Source: Fennellomyces sp. T-0311 (taxonomy: Eukaryota; Mucoromycota; Mucoromycetes; Mucorales; Lichtheimiaceae). From it: a DNA stretch of 64,000 nt. Location: positions 1-64,000 of the forward strand of contig JALLLT010000075.1 of assembly GCA_025266875.1 (NCBI GenBank), read 5' to 3'. Shown here one piece after another: positions 22,771-32,514 of this stretch (positions within the stretch are counted from its first letter, which is position 1; each line of letters begins with the position of its first letter). A program made the position numbers and the translations under genes. A model generated the notes under the pieces. That model ran no database searches. It worked only from the letters and a program-made list of their open reading frames with translations, and was not told the DNA's origin.

Positions 22771-23825
22771 TTATGCCCAGTCGGGCAATGCATCTCGTAC
22801 TTTTTGAGAAAGCACAGCGTCTTCGTCCACAACTGGCTTTCTTTCTCGCTGTTGCCGTCCAGGCACTTTTTTGCTCGCCTCAACAAGCCTATCCAGCTCG
22901 TTGATGTACTCCACAGCCTGTGGCATTACGGCGTTCAAGTCAGCATGATGCTACCGTTTTCACGAAACAAAAAAGCTTTTACCTTCGCACTGCGGAATCC
23001 AGGTTTCCGAACCCAAAGGATCGCGTCTGACTCCGGATCCGAGATCTCCGGAGACATGCACTCCCTCCGAAGGAGGTCTTCTCCATTCGGGAACCTTTCC
23101 TCCAAGGATGCTGCGTTTCGTGCGCGAGCATCCTTGCGCGCCTTCATCTTCTGTTTTTCAGCGTAAGTAATCTGTACAAGCCTTAAAAAAAGCTACCCAA
23201 AAGTACTCACGCTCCACACCCTCTTGTTGCGCGTCTTGCGCTTCTCATCCTCACCAGCAACCTGAAGACCCGCATTCACCCGATCTTGCTTCCTCAGCTC
23301 CTTTTGTTGGCCGGTAAAGTATTGGTGGATCTTTTTACGCAAGAATCCACCTTCCAATGCACTTCGTCTATCACCGACCACAGCGGTATGGCAGCACGCA
23401 GCTATGGCTGCAGTTACCGACTCGTTGTGCTCTGCACGGAAGGTCAGGTTGTAATCATACCCTTGGCCACTGGGAAGAGAATCGTGGATGCGGGTGATGT
23501 TACTCTGGCAACGTTTTGTAAGTCGATGATATTGAAAGTATTGAATGCATTTTTCAAGTGTTCTTACAACAGCTTCTGCGCGGACCACATCATCCAATCC
23601 ACGCACGGCACCCACCGCATCCTGCTGCTGCTGTTGCTGTTGCTGTTGCTGAGAAGCAATGTGCGACGCTAGGCCCTCGAGCTGCTGCCGCAACGCATAG
23701 TTTTCGCCCCGCAAGGTATCGCATTGCCCTTGCAGGTCTTGAACGGCCGCACGCAATCCGGAAAGCTCCAGCGATTCTGCGTGCTGTTGGCGCTCGTTGC
23801 TGTTGTTGTTGTTGTTGGAAGACAT
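22771..23825 (-). CDS. Coiled-coil accessory protein of CACTA-3 (299 aa, four exons)
   Basis: Four exons (23825-23568, 23504-23211, 23150-22983, 22950-22771) join in phase 0 to 299 residues. The start is Asn-rich (MSSNNNNNSN), then comes a coiled coil (SGLRAAVQDLQGQCDTL...) and a run of ten Gln. The middle has GGFLRKKIHQYF and a basic KRKTRNKR block. The C-terminal part has RRECMSPEISD, VRKPGFRS, ELDRLVEASKKVPG and a final LPDWA. The CMS-x-E, K-P/V-P-x-W/F-R and DW landmarks and the last two intron positions match the accessory gene at 5179-6322. The first intron is 63 nt with no stop and could be retained in frame. The last is only 32 nt, unusually short. Function is unknown; a partner of Tnp2 is the obvious guess. 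Confidence 0.65.
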
Positions 23826-24009
23826 CTAAAGGCTATCTAAGGATATTGATCTCTGGTGGGTGCTCTATCTTACTTTATAGGTGCGATCGAAGTAAGTGGA
23901 TTAAAGAAAGTAATGACAAGGAACTCATTTTATGCTGCTTTTATTGCAGATAGACATCACGCATGACTTCACGTTTGCCAAGTACAGCAGGACCGGGTTT
24001 TTTCTACAA

Positions 24010-24456
24010 CGGTATATAAAGGGCGCAATTGCCGCTTTTCTTTCGTAACCTTCTCTTTCTTTTCCTGATCTTTTCTGCTTTCCGTCTACACAGGCTCTCA
24101 TAATATCCGGTAAGATTTCTATTCTCTCTGTTATACTAACACCGTCCCAATAGCTAGTTCATCATGCTCCGTTAAAACAAAAGGTTAGTTTCCAATGCGG
24201 CAGCAGCGTCTTCTTTCTTACTAACGCGTTTCAATACCAGTTCACCTTCGTTCACATTGCCATGACTACAGGTTAGTGGTGTTGAGATTGCAATCGCTGA
24301 AGGATTAACGCTAACGATTCTTTGTTTCTCACAGACATCTCACGGAATCCAAGTTGCGGCAAGTATCAACCGTTTTGTATTCACCATCGCATTGCTCCGG
24401 CTACCATCCTAGGCGTTACCTATAGCTGTTTAGACATTGTAGCATTACTGCCATAA
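24010..24456 (+). other. Micro-exon transcription unit of CACTA-3
   Basis: A TATATAAA box near 24012 is followed by ATTGCCGCTT (shared with CACTA-1). Exon 1 ends at 24109, exon 2 is 24154-24183 (30 nt), exon 3 is 24241-24271 (31 nt), and exon 4 starts at 24335. All introns are GT...AG with perfect actaac or gctaac branch sites. The ATG at 24262 lies 10 nt before the exon 3 donor. Spliced, it opens a 43-residue frame starting MTTDISRNPSCGKY and ending at 24456. A 4-codon frame (ATG CTC CGT TAA) precedes it in exon 2. Splice signals are strong. The peptide is not clearly related to the CACTA-1 peptide, so a spliced regulatory RNA is equally possible. Confidence 0.6.
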
Positions 24457-24715
24457 TAATAAAAAATATATTTGAACCATGCAATCGTATTCCATCCAAA
24501 TTGCTACCATTTAATTTTTTGGTCGTTCATAAACCACTGCTACCAAATAATGCACTATAATTATGTATGCACAGCATCGCTGCTAAAAATCGATCGATCG
24601 AAAGCACATATTCTGTTACTCTTATGTATGCACCGGCAGGCTATGTGCATATAAGTGTTATGCAGTCTGCGTCTCTTTTTGTATCTTTGCATGCATTCTG
24701 CTTTTGGTTAGTGTT

Positions 24716-24844
24716 GAGGAATCCCCTAGTGGATTCTTACGGAACCTTTTTTCAACTGAGGAATCCCCTACTAGGTGATTCGCTAGGGGATTCTTGAGAA
24801 TACCTTAGAGAATCCCCCACTTTTCAGATAGGGGATTCCTCACC
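24716..24844. repeat. CACTA-3 right subterminal repeats
   Basis: At least five copies of the GAGGAATCCCC / GGGGATTC motif occur in direct and inverted order within about 130 bp of the right terminus. They include GAGGAATCCCCTAGTGG, GAGGAATCCCCTACTAGG, CTAGGGGATTCTTG, GAGAATCCCCCAC and TAGGGGATTCCTC. Confidence 0.8.
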
Positions 24845-24856
24845 CACTGCGCAGTG

Positions 24857-25725
24857 AAAGCCATGGTAGTGCATGTATCTCGAGCACATTCCGGGAGATA
24901 TATGGCATGGCACTTGGAGCAAGTGACATACATGGTAAGTGTATCCGTCAATTGATCGAAGCCCACATAATGGTGGATGGTGGCCAAGGTTTCAGGGAAG
25001 TTGTACCTTTCAGGGATGGGAAGGGTGGCAAGCAAGGTCACGATGAAGGTGATCAGGATGGCGGTCGTTCGCTCCGAGAGGTAATGGAGCTGGAAGAGGA
25101 CGATGAACATGAAGACAAAAAGGTATAGCTGTGGGATCATATCAATTGGGCGTAGGGCTACCATAGTAGCTGGGCTGTCAATGGACATATCTGATATTTT
25201 CTTATTAATGACCGGCTTTTTTGTTTAGCATCTTCTTAACCAACCTTGGCCATCGCCTTCATCGCCGTTCAGCAAAGAATTGAACTGGTTCTCCATGTTC
25301 TCGTTGATTTTGGTTTGATCCCGGTTGATTGGATCATCGAATGACTCTTGCAGTAGCGGCTCCAGGGTAGGCTCTGCTGTACCTACATCCCAGTTTTCAG
25401 GTGAAGCTTCTATTTCTCATCAGTAAGCTATCTTTCAGTGATATGTTTCAGATCTACCATCGTTGTCAACTTCGTCATCGATAGCCATTGGTTCCGATTG
25501 ATCTTCAGTCTGATGGCTGGCAGCAGTGGTAGTAGGTGGGGTGACTATACAACTGTTAATATCATCGATTCCATTATACCACTTTTTCGACTTACAACGT
25601 CTGAGTCTTTGAGCAACTTGCTACTCAAAGTGAGTGCGGTATACTTCGTCTGTCACATATCTCCCTGGCCGATTTCTGCCAGTGCAGCATATACACACAT
25701 ATAGGTAGGTGGGTTGTCCCGGCAT
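24857..25725 (-). pseudogene. Tnp2 transposase of CACTA-2, N-terminal part
   Basis: This is the upstream piece of the gene at 16725-18912. Exon 1 begins MPGQPTYLYVCICC (25725), the Cys-rich N terminus of the family, and is broken by a TAG (about 25619-25621) after YRTHFE. An intron (donor GTAGATCTG) leads to an acidic exon with an internal frameshift. A further intron joins GDGQ to DMSIDSPATM, followed by FQLHYLSERTTAIL and CSKCHAIYL. Removing CACTA-3 and one AAA restores the frame across the junction (...CTTMA / LNGNVCGN...). Confidence 0.75.
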
Positions 25726-26196
25726 CGATGATATGGGTAGGTGTTGTAAAGGAGGTGTTAATGTAGATTTTTCTGGCAGCCTTCTTATTCTGCTTTTATA
25801 TCTTTTCACATAAACAAAACGTTCCTACAAATACATGCATGCTACGAACATGTTTCCTTAGCAGCATCTCTTTCTCTTAGCCATCCGTCATCCTCTTGGC
25901 TATGTATCTTTCCCTCTTGGTGGCATTGCTTGGTCCCTTAGACGTCAGCTTAATACGCATTACTATCACGTTTTTCAATACAATAGATTGCCCGTTTTGG
26001 ATGCTGTCCTACATTCAGACTGTTGGTAAAAATAGTAAGCTGCATAATATAGAGTTGCATGACACTTTTTCATTTCAAGGACGCGTCTAGAAGTTTAAGC
26101 ACATGTGCGTCCTTGGCATTTTAAGAACGGTTGACTTTGTATGTACAACATTAACTTAAGAATTACCCATGTGATTGTCTTGCTATTGAAGAATTA

Positions 26197-27989
26197 CAGT
26201 ATTTCCAAAAAGTAATGTCGCTACTCATATAAGTCAATGTCGCTATCCGTTTGAAAATTCACCCCACGTGAAATTGATCATGTGGCCAGAACAGCTCTCA
26301 CGCTTAGAAATCAACGCCAACAAACTCTTGGCAACTTGCTGCTTACCTGAAATGCAGCTGTCACTTACCTAATCACTTCTTTTTTGGTTTTGTTTTTGCT
26401 CTTTTTTTCAATTTCCTACTTTTTATGTACTTACCTTGGGAAATGACAGATATGCGTGTTAGATCGGTTCCCTGTTTCGACACTTCTCCCAAACTTTCGG
26501 CAAATGCCTAGTAAAGCCCTCGTAATCGCTTGGCTTCACTCTGAGGCATCCTTGCTTAATTCTAGTTATTAGAGTTTCCTGTGTCAAAAGCCGGCCATGT
26601 TTAACATGACTTTTTGCTACTGACCAGAAGTTCTCAATTGGATTAAGTTCACCAGAGTATGCCGGTAAATAGACACATCGGTATCCTCGCCACTTGATGT
26701 ACTTTTCTATATCTCTGTTTATATGAATGGGTGCATTATCTATGATAATATAGTAGTTCTTATACTTCTCATGCCTGTCCATCTCATCCATTGTCGCTTT
26801 CAAGAAACTGAAGTAGTGACCTGTTATAGTGCCAGTGCTTATATACTCATCACCATTAGCCTTCTGTCTCTTAATTGCCTTTGGGACTCTCACACTAACA
26901 TTGACCAGGCCAGAAGAAGAGATAGCGCCCAATATGGTCGTTGTTTCTGCCCTCGTTTTAGGCGTCTTGACAATTGCACGAGCACCTCTCTTAGACCAAC
27001 CTCTAGAACGTCTCAAGTTGATATGAAAGGCAGACTCGTCAAGGAATACGCAGTTTGTCTCAGGGTCCATGTCAGTTTTTTCCCATTGACTAACCCACTT
27101 ATAGCGCTCCTCGATCTTCTCTGGGGAATTTCTTTCCTCAGAGTGAAAGTCTGCTTTCTTAAGCGAAAGATTACATTTTGTAGTCATGAAATGATGAACC
27201 GCACTGCGAGAAACTTGAAAGTCAAGGAACTTTTCCTGTAGGTGCTCGACAACTTCAACAACAGTACGATGTGCATCTTCATCGATGAAAGCTTCAATAA
27301 CTTTCTGGTGCTCTTCTATCAGAATTGGTTTACGACCTGGCTTTTTGAGGGACTCAAAGAAACTGTCCCCACGCTCACCATGCTTTCTGACCCATCTCTG
27401 AGCAGTACGAATACCGATGCCTAATTGTTTGGCTGCGGCATATGCACTCAAGCACTTCGTTACCTTTCTCAGAAAGAATCGTTCCTTTTCCTTGACAGTA
27501 TATCGAGTATAATCTCGTTTTTCAGTTGCTTCCCACATATGAACATCTTTATCCCTTGGCCTATCTATCTGCATTCGACAACGACTAACTCGCTGTCGAA
27601 AAGACTCTGAAGCCAAGTTTGGAAGATTTTCGAGATAGCTGGTGTGTGAGGCAACTGTTTCAACTACAAAACGTTCTTCGTTAACAACATGATCCATGGG
27701 CTCAGGGTTGCCGGCCTCATCAACAACATTCCCCTGCCCATCTTCAAAAAGAAAAGTAAAATTTTGTGTACGCATGTTATAAATTGTAATGATGTAGTGA
27801 AAGAAAAAAGTGGTACGGGGGTTGCTATGACAACTTTTTATATGGTGTCAAGTGCCAAGAGTTTGCTGGTGTTGATTTCTAAGCATGAGAGCTGTTCTGG
27901 CCACATGATCAATTTCACGTGGGGTGAATTTTCAAACGGATAGCGACATTGACTTTTATGAGTAGCGACATTACTTTTTGGAAATACTG
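26197..27989. mobile_element. Tc1/mariner-IS630-type transposon with TA duplication, inside CACTA-2
   Basis: Inverted repeats of about 125 bp begin CAGTATTTCCAAAAAGTAATG at each end and continue through CACGTGAAATTGATCATG to GAGAGCTGTTC. TA dinucleotides flank both ends (26195-26196, 27990-27991). Each repeat contains two AATGTCGCTA motifs about 20 bp apart, possible transposase-binding repeats. The element is 1,793 bp with a single gene. Confidence 0.9.
26459..27775 (-). CDS. Tc1/mariner-type DDE transposase (438 aa)
   Basis: A single uninterrupted exon starts at ATG 27775. Residues about 95-200 hold the paired helix-turn-helix region (SAYAAAKQLGIGIRTAQRWV, then VSRSAVHHF). The DDE_3 catalytic core follows: Asp in VFLDESAFH, Asp in IIIDNAPIH and Glu in ELNPIENFW, with 34 residues between the second Asp and Glu (DD34E). 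The TRGWSKRG-like segment SRGWSKRGARA after the first Asp is typical of IS630-like enzymes. It would cut the element at its ends and insert it at TA. No defect is seen. It lies inside CACTA-2 upstream of the broken Tnp2 gene. Confidence 0.92.
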   Translation of the reverse strand: MRTQNFTFLFEDGQGNVVDEAGNPEPMDHVVNEERFVVETVASHTSYLENLPNLASESFRQRVSRCRMQIDRPRDKDVHMWEATEKRDYTRYTVKEKERFFLRKVTKCLSAYAAAKQLGIGIRTAQRWVRKHGERGDSFFESLKKPGRKPILIEEHQKVIEAFIDEDAHRTVVEVVEHLQEKFLDFQVSRSAVHHFMTTKCNLSLKKADFHSEERNSPEKIEERYKWVSQWEKTDMDPETNCVFLDESAFHINLRRSRGWSKRGARAIVKTPKTRAETTTILGAISSSGLVNVSVRVPKAIKRQKANGDEYISTGTITGHYFSFLKATMDEMDRHEKYKNYYIIIDNAPIHINRDIEKYIKWRGYRCVYLPAYSGELNPIENFWSVAKSHVKHGRLLTQETLITRIKQGCLRVKPSDYEGFTRHLPKVWEKCRNREPI

Positions 27990-28355
27990 TACCTTTATTA
28001 CAATCATTTTCCCACCGCCATTGCTTAAAAATCAGCTATCTTTTTATACTACAACACAGCATACTCCATTTCTCTCTCAATGTATTTTTATTTCTAAGCA
28101 AACTAAAGATAAATGATCATTCTGCTCTTGCCCTGCCAACAGTTTTCAAGCAGTCTTCTTGTTGCACAGAAAATTACAGTGCCCCTGCCCAAACTAGGTT
28201 CAGCTGTTTGCTTTTTTGGTTGCACTTTTGAACATCACACTTCGGAATATTGCTGCCAATATTGACATTGTCTATTTTTGTATTCTAATCAACATCCATC
28301 ACGATAAAACTTCGGGGTCTCGATACATTCTCATGGGCCCCATCCATACTGCAAC

Positions 28356-28398
28356 TATCTGTAACTTTCTGTAACCTTTGAAAGTTACAGATACTTCT
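28356..28398. repeat. CACTA-2 right subterminal repeat
   Basis: TATCTGTAAC...TGTAACCTTTGAAAGTTACAGATACTT is the same palindromic motif as at 15384-15515, placed 14 bp from the CACTACGC terminus. Confidence 0.65.
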
Positions 28399-28412
28399 AA
28401 TTTTGCGTAGTG

Positions 28413-29050
28413 ATAGATCTTGACTGTGTTAAGCTTGATATGGTGGCTATGACCTGGATTGACAGGTTGTTCGACAGTATATGTAGAGGCATTGTTTATA
28501 AGAAGATCTGGTATGGATGAGGAGGCAGACGACTACGGAAAGGCAGCAGAAGCAGAGGACAATGATGAGGAAGTAGCAGAAGGCGACAACAGAACATCCT
28601 TTGGATGCTTTCTCTTCTTAGGACCTGGCTTGCAATGCTCTCTGAATACAGCTTAGCATCCATGCAGCATTAATAATTGGTTTATTTTAAGAAAAATATA
28701 CATACCTTTTCAACAAGAAATAAATGTAGCTTCTTATCATCAATAAGCTGGTTTATATAGTTGTTAAAACAACGTCTGCAACACCAAGTTATGAATTCCT
28801 TTTGAGGCCCATCGTATGTTCTATTCATGTTTGCAGGCCGACATTCTTGAGCATTTAGAAATGTTGTTCAAGCAGCATTGTCTAAAACAGTGTTGTAGTC
28901 CATCTGTGCATTTAATAGTAGATAATGTTGTGGGAGCAGAGCAGGAACAGAAAAAGAAAGTAGTGGCATACTGCTGCCATTCATTGTTGTAGCACCATGG
29001 CCACAAGCAGCAGTACCACCACAACCTCTTCTATTTGCTATGTTGAATGA
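28413..29050 (-). pseudogene. Ndc10/Crypton-like N-terminal fragment, cut by CACTA-2
   Basis: The minus strand reads RPANMNRTYDGPQKEFITW...LHLFLVEK, the shape of the N-terminal helices of Ndc10-like and fungal Crypton tyrosine recombinases (R-P-x-N-T-x-R-A-Y-x-x-K-Q-x-E-F). A TGA near 28868 interrupts the frame just upstream. After a likely intron (donor GTATGTATAT, acceptor TTCAG near 28645) a Ser-rich basic stretch leads to HIKLNTVKIY, which stops at the CACTA-2 terminus. Everything C-terminal, including the catalytic part, is missing. The family call is based on recalled motif shape. Confidence 0.5.
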
Positions 29051-29377
29051 AGTGATTAGGGATGTTTTTGAAAAAAAGTTCTTGAAAGAAAACAAGTGCT
29101 ATGTCAATTTTTTTCCTGGATTTTTCTACTTTTCTAGATTGGGTCCTCATCAAGCTGGGGATCTGGGTGTAATAGTCAGTGATCACAAACCCCCTATTTT
29201 AGTAATAGGTGTGGTATCCAAGTCGAACTTGTACAATGATACTCCATTGATAAAGTGCTTATCAATCATCAATCAGTGTGCAGCACGGGTTTACAATTAC
29301 TAGTGTCTCTTCAAAAGTATAAATAGACATGAACTTTCTATCAAAATAAAAATATATCAGATTCTCACAGTATCTTA
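29051..29377. other. Stretch without a recognised gene
   Basis: The open frame at 29040-29303 has no recognisable domain. I see nothing else here. Confidence 0.4.
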
Positions 29378-29530
29378 CACTACAAAAAAGGATATCTTTC
29401 AGTATCTGTCAGTGGCTGAAAGATGTGCTGAAAGATTCATCTTTCAGATTTATTTCAGCCTTCTAAAATGTTTGTCTGAAAGGTTATGTTTCAGAAATCT
29501 TTCAAACATACTGTCAGCATGCTGAAATAT
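29378..29530. repeat. CACTAC-type terminus followed by a CTTTCAG/CTGAAAG cluster
   Basis: CACTACAAAAAAGGATAT is followed within 140 bp by about nine copies of CTGAAA or its complement TTTCAG, in both orientations. The arrangement resembles the end of a CACTA element with subterminal repeats. No matching opposite end is seen, so this may be a solo terminus or a remnant. Confidence 0.4.
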
Positions 29531-30491
29531 GCGCTCTGCGAAAACAGTTGCTACGATATACAAATTTACTTACGAGGATTATGGTTTTTTTAATAGCAAT
29601 GCTTTTGACTCCGTTATTAACGCTACATGAGGTTACATTGTTACATCATGTTGTCATTACATACCAAATTAAAGACAACATTACCGACTTACTTATTGTA
29701 CTTTTTTTTCAAACACTTCACCCATCACCTCATTTTGTTTTATTAATCTTACTTCAGCTGCATATATATTGATACAGATACAAATAACAAATATATACTT
29801 TCTACTTGTGCTTATTATTGGTACAGACTACCTGAATTGCGCGAGAATTTAAGTTCTCAGCATATATTTGCAGAAGCATATTATTGGCAAGCTGCAAAGT
29901 GGTCTTTATGTCTCTAAAAGTCCACAAGTAGAAAGATATGGTTGTGTGTCACAGAGCACCATATGAAATAAGGTATTTTTAGAGAAACGAACGGCTTGTT
30001 ACCGAGAGTGTTACACCACAGCACTGCACCTTTAACCACCTTCCGTTCCAAAGGTTCATCTTGAATCATAAACGATTACTCTCTGTTATCTTTTATACTA
30101 ACATTGCCTGAAGGTATAATTAATGAATTACTGCTGATGCAATCAACTAATGCAACCTCCGATTACAGTCATTCCAGTTCCAAATGAGAAAAATTTTTGA
30201 GGCAAAAAGGAAATTGGACAGCGTGGAGATTGGAAATCGTGTTGGAAACGACGTTTATTGGACGGGAGAATGATGATCCATAGAAAGCGTTGCACACAGT
30301 AACCGTAAAAGGGTTGAAATATCGGAAAAAAGAGTCCTTAGTCCAAAAACAGTCCACATGACTAGAGGAAAGCGAAGCCGTCTTTTGAAAAAAGAAAACT
30401 ACCTTTTTCCACCCAATTTCATGAACATAAACTAACACTTCTAAGGCTAATTGTACTAATAACAATGGTAATGATGAAGCCATTCGTTTTT
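29531..30491. other. AT-rich stretch without a recognised gene
   Basis: No domain or repeat is recognised. It may contain the downstream end of the mariner-like element whose gene stops at 30492, but I could not identify an inverted terminus. Confidence 0.4.
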
Positions 30492-32190
30492 TTATTGATT
30501 ACTATTATTAATTCTAACTTGTCGGAATTGTTCATCGTAGTAAATGTCTTCCATATCCAAGCAAGGCTGGAAGAACGTGAGAGAGTTTCTAATATACCCT
30601 CTACAGTGGGCTGGGCTCACAAGTGGTGCGGCATCCTCGATTCTCTTGATCAGATCGTCGTCCGAAAACAAAGGAGTCTTGTGCACTTCTCGTTTTATCT
30701 GTGCCCACACCTTTTCAATGGGGTTGAGAAAAGGCGCATATGTAGGCAAAAAGAGAAGCTTGTGATTGGCCTTTGCGATCAGCTCTTCAGTGCCATCACC
30801 CTTGTGGATTGAGCAATTATCCATGATAATATACTTCTCGGTCATGTTCAGGTCTTCCATGACGTCTAGGAGGTCCTTGATAAAGTCGTGGAAGTGCGTC
30901 GAGGTAGTGCCATGGGAAAGATCTTTGCGTCGTCTCTTGGTGCCGATTTGCTCATGGTGCTCCAGAACTTGCCACTTAGGTGCATGTCTTGAAAGTAAGA
31001 TGCTACCCTGATAGGATACGCATCCAATCACACTAATGTTGATCCCCGGTGCATTGGAGACCTCGACGACGCATGGGACACCTCTTTTCGAGTAACCTTT
31101 ACTTCGTAGATGCTTCTTGCGAAATCCGGTCTCATCGATAAAGACACAGTCTTTCATGAAATCAACACCGTTATCTCGAATCGATTTGACGAAGTCGTAT
31201 CGCTCTTGCTTCTTTTCCGGAGAGTTGCGGGCCTTGGGTATTTTACGTACAGCCTTGAGACTGTAGTCCAGATGTTCATCAAGATGAGCTGCAACAGCGG
31301 AATGAGATATAGTAAAGCCTATTTCAGAAATTGTAAGTATGTCTATGTTAGTTTTTTTTTATTCTAGAAACCTAACACTACTAACCTGGAAATTGCTCGA
31401 GAAGTTTGTGACGTATGTCTTTGACAGTAAGAGTTGGATTCGCACTGACAACGTGGTCAATGTAATCAGAATGAGCTTGCTTTATTTTCTGATTGTGGCA
31501 TGGTTTGTGGACTTCAGAGGCCAAAGTGAATCCAGGGAGGACAGAGCTATCGTTTCGGTACTCTTGGAGGTAGCGATATGCGGTTTTCTCTTTGATACCG
31601 GAAATGGCTGAAGCAGAGGCGACTGGAAATTGTCTGAACATCACCATACTGATGAGTTCCCAAACTTGCTTGCGCTTGTACGTTGATGTCCACACATATC
31701 CTGGGAAATCCTTTTCCTTTATAGGAAAAGGTTTGTCCATACTCATGTCCTGGTCTTCGTCTAGGGGGGGATCTTCAACATCGGATTCAGTAGGTATCTC
31801 CTCCATGCGATACACAGTAACAACGGCCAACTCTACGTCATTTGGAGGGCCACCAATTCGAATATTATAGCCACCGTCTTCGTCGAGGTCCAAATACTGA
31901 TAGACGGTGATAGGTTCGGTAATATTGAAGTTAGTTGCTGGTACAGAGGCCAAACCACTTGTATCACGGGGTTGATAAAAGTGGAACTGAAGATTCGAGG
32001 AATCATTATTGTTTGAAGTACGTCCGAGTCCACGTCCACGTCCACGACCACGTCCACGACCATGACCACGACCACGACCACGACCATGACCACGACCACG
32101 ACCACGACCACGTCCACGTCCACGTCCACGTCCGCGACCGGCACCTTCAGAATTGGCAGTAGTATCATAAGGGATGAATTGGTAATCCAT
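30492..32190 (-). CDS. Mariner/IS630-like DDE transposase with RG-repeat N terminus (543 aa)
   Basis: Exon 1 (32190-31386) and exon 2 (31318-30492) join in phase 1 across a 67-nt intron (GTTAGTAG...GAAATAG), giving 543 residues. The N terminus carries about 20 Gly-Arg pairs with His interruptions (residues 17-57), then an acidic linker (ESDVEDPPLDEDQD). A helix-turn-helix region follows (ASASAISGIKEKTAYRYL). The DDE core is complete: Asp in VFIDETGFRKK, Asp in IIMDNCSIHKGDG and Glu in LNPIEKVWAQ, with 34 residues between the last two. The RG tract is unusual for mariner-type enzymes. It may bind nucleic acid non-specifically or reflect repeat expansion. No terminal repeats were located. Confidence 0.85.
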
Positions 32191-32514
32191 AATAGTGTTT
32201 GAAAAATGAAGATGTGCAGTGGTCCGACGTGCCCCTCCAAGCTTTTATCTTCCTGAATAATTGAACACAAAGATTATGCACTCCGATTACGTTGATGGAC
32301 ATGGACGAACTGATTATTATTAGTATTAATAAGAGCACGGGTTATGAGCATGCTTAATGATTACTATACCTGGAAAACTTGTGTATTATATCAAGTAGCA
32401 TAGAAGCATTTATGTAAAGTGCTTATGCATAAGAATGGATATATCATGTAGTATGTAAAGCAAATACAACATGGCTAAAATATATGGAGATAAGGGAATT
32501 GGGGAAGAAAATAA

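Larger units (their letters stand above)
18913..24856. mobile_element. CACTA-3: apparently intact CACTA element nested in CACTA-2
   Basis: The ends read CACTGCGCA-CCA-GGTGAGG and, inverted, CACTGCGCA-GTG-GGTGAGG, both followed by AATCCCCTA. AAA flanks the element on both sides (18910-18912, 24857-24859), the 3-bp duplication typical of CACTA transposition. It is 5,944 bp and carries an unbroken Tnp2 gene, an unbroken accessory gene and a micro-exon unit. It sits in the reading frame of the CACTA-2 transposase, so it is younger than that element. Confidence 0.9.
15336..28412. mobile_element. CACTA-2: second CACTA-type element, 13 kb including nested insertions
   Basis: The left end reads TACTGGGCATTTTTAGAAG and the inverted right end CACTACGCAAAATTAGAAG. 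They match at most positions and both lead into the motif (A/T)ATCTGTAACTTT. The enclosed Tnp2 gene (minus) is split by CACTA-3, and the upstream region holds a Tc1-mariner element, so the element without guests is about 5.3 kb. The flanking triplets differ (CTT and ATA), so the target duplication is not confirmed. The exact left base (T instead of C) may be a mutation. Confidence 0.6.

Noticed and set aside
23286..23953. Plus-strand open frames with Leu/Ala runs
   Set aside because: They are antisense to the poly-Gln tract of the CACTA-3 accessory gene.
18913..24853. CACTA-3 read as a MULE-like insertion with a 9-bp duplication CACTGCGCA
   Set aside because: CACTGCGCA is part of the inverted termini (CACTG...CAGTG). 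With the ends set there, a 3-bp AAA duplication remains and the host frame is restored exactly.
15336..28412. Single element proven by target duplication
   Set aside because: Termini and subterminal motifs match, but the flanking triplets CTT and ATA differ, so I keep the element call at moderate confidence only.
31833..32270. Open frame with long Val/Met runs opposite or beside the RG repeat
   Set aside because: It is a shadow frame of the Gly-Arg repeat in the mariner gene, which has a full DDE core and a good splice junction.
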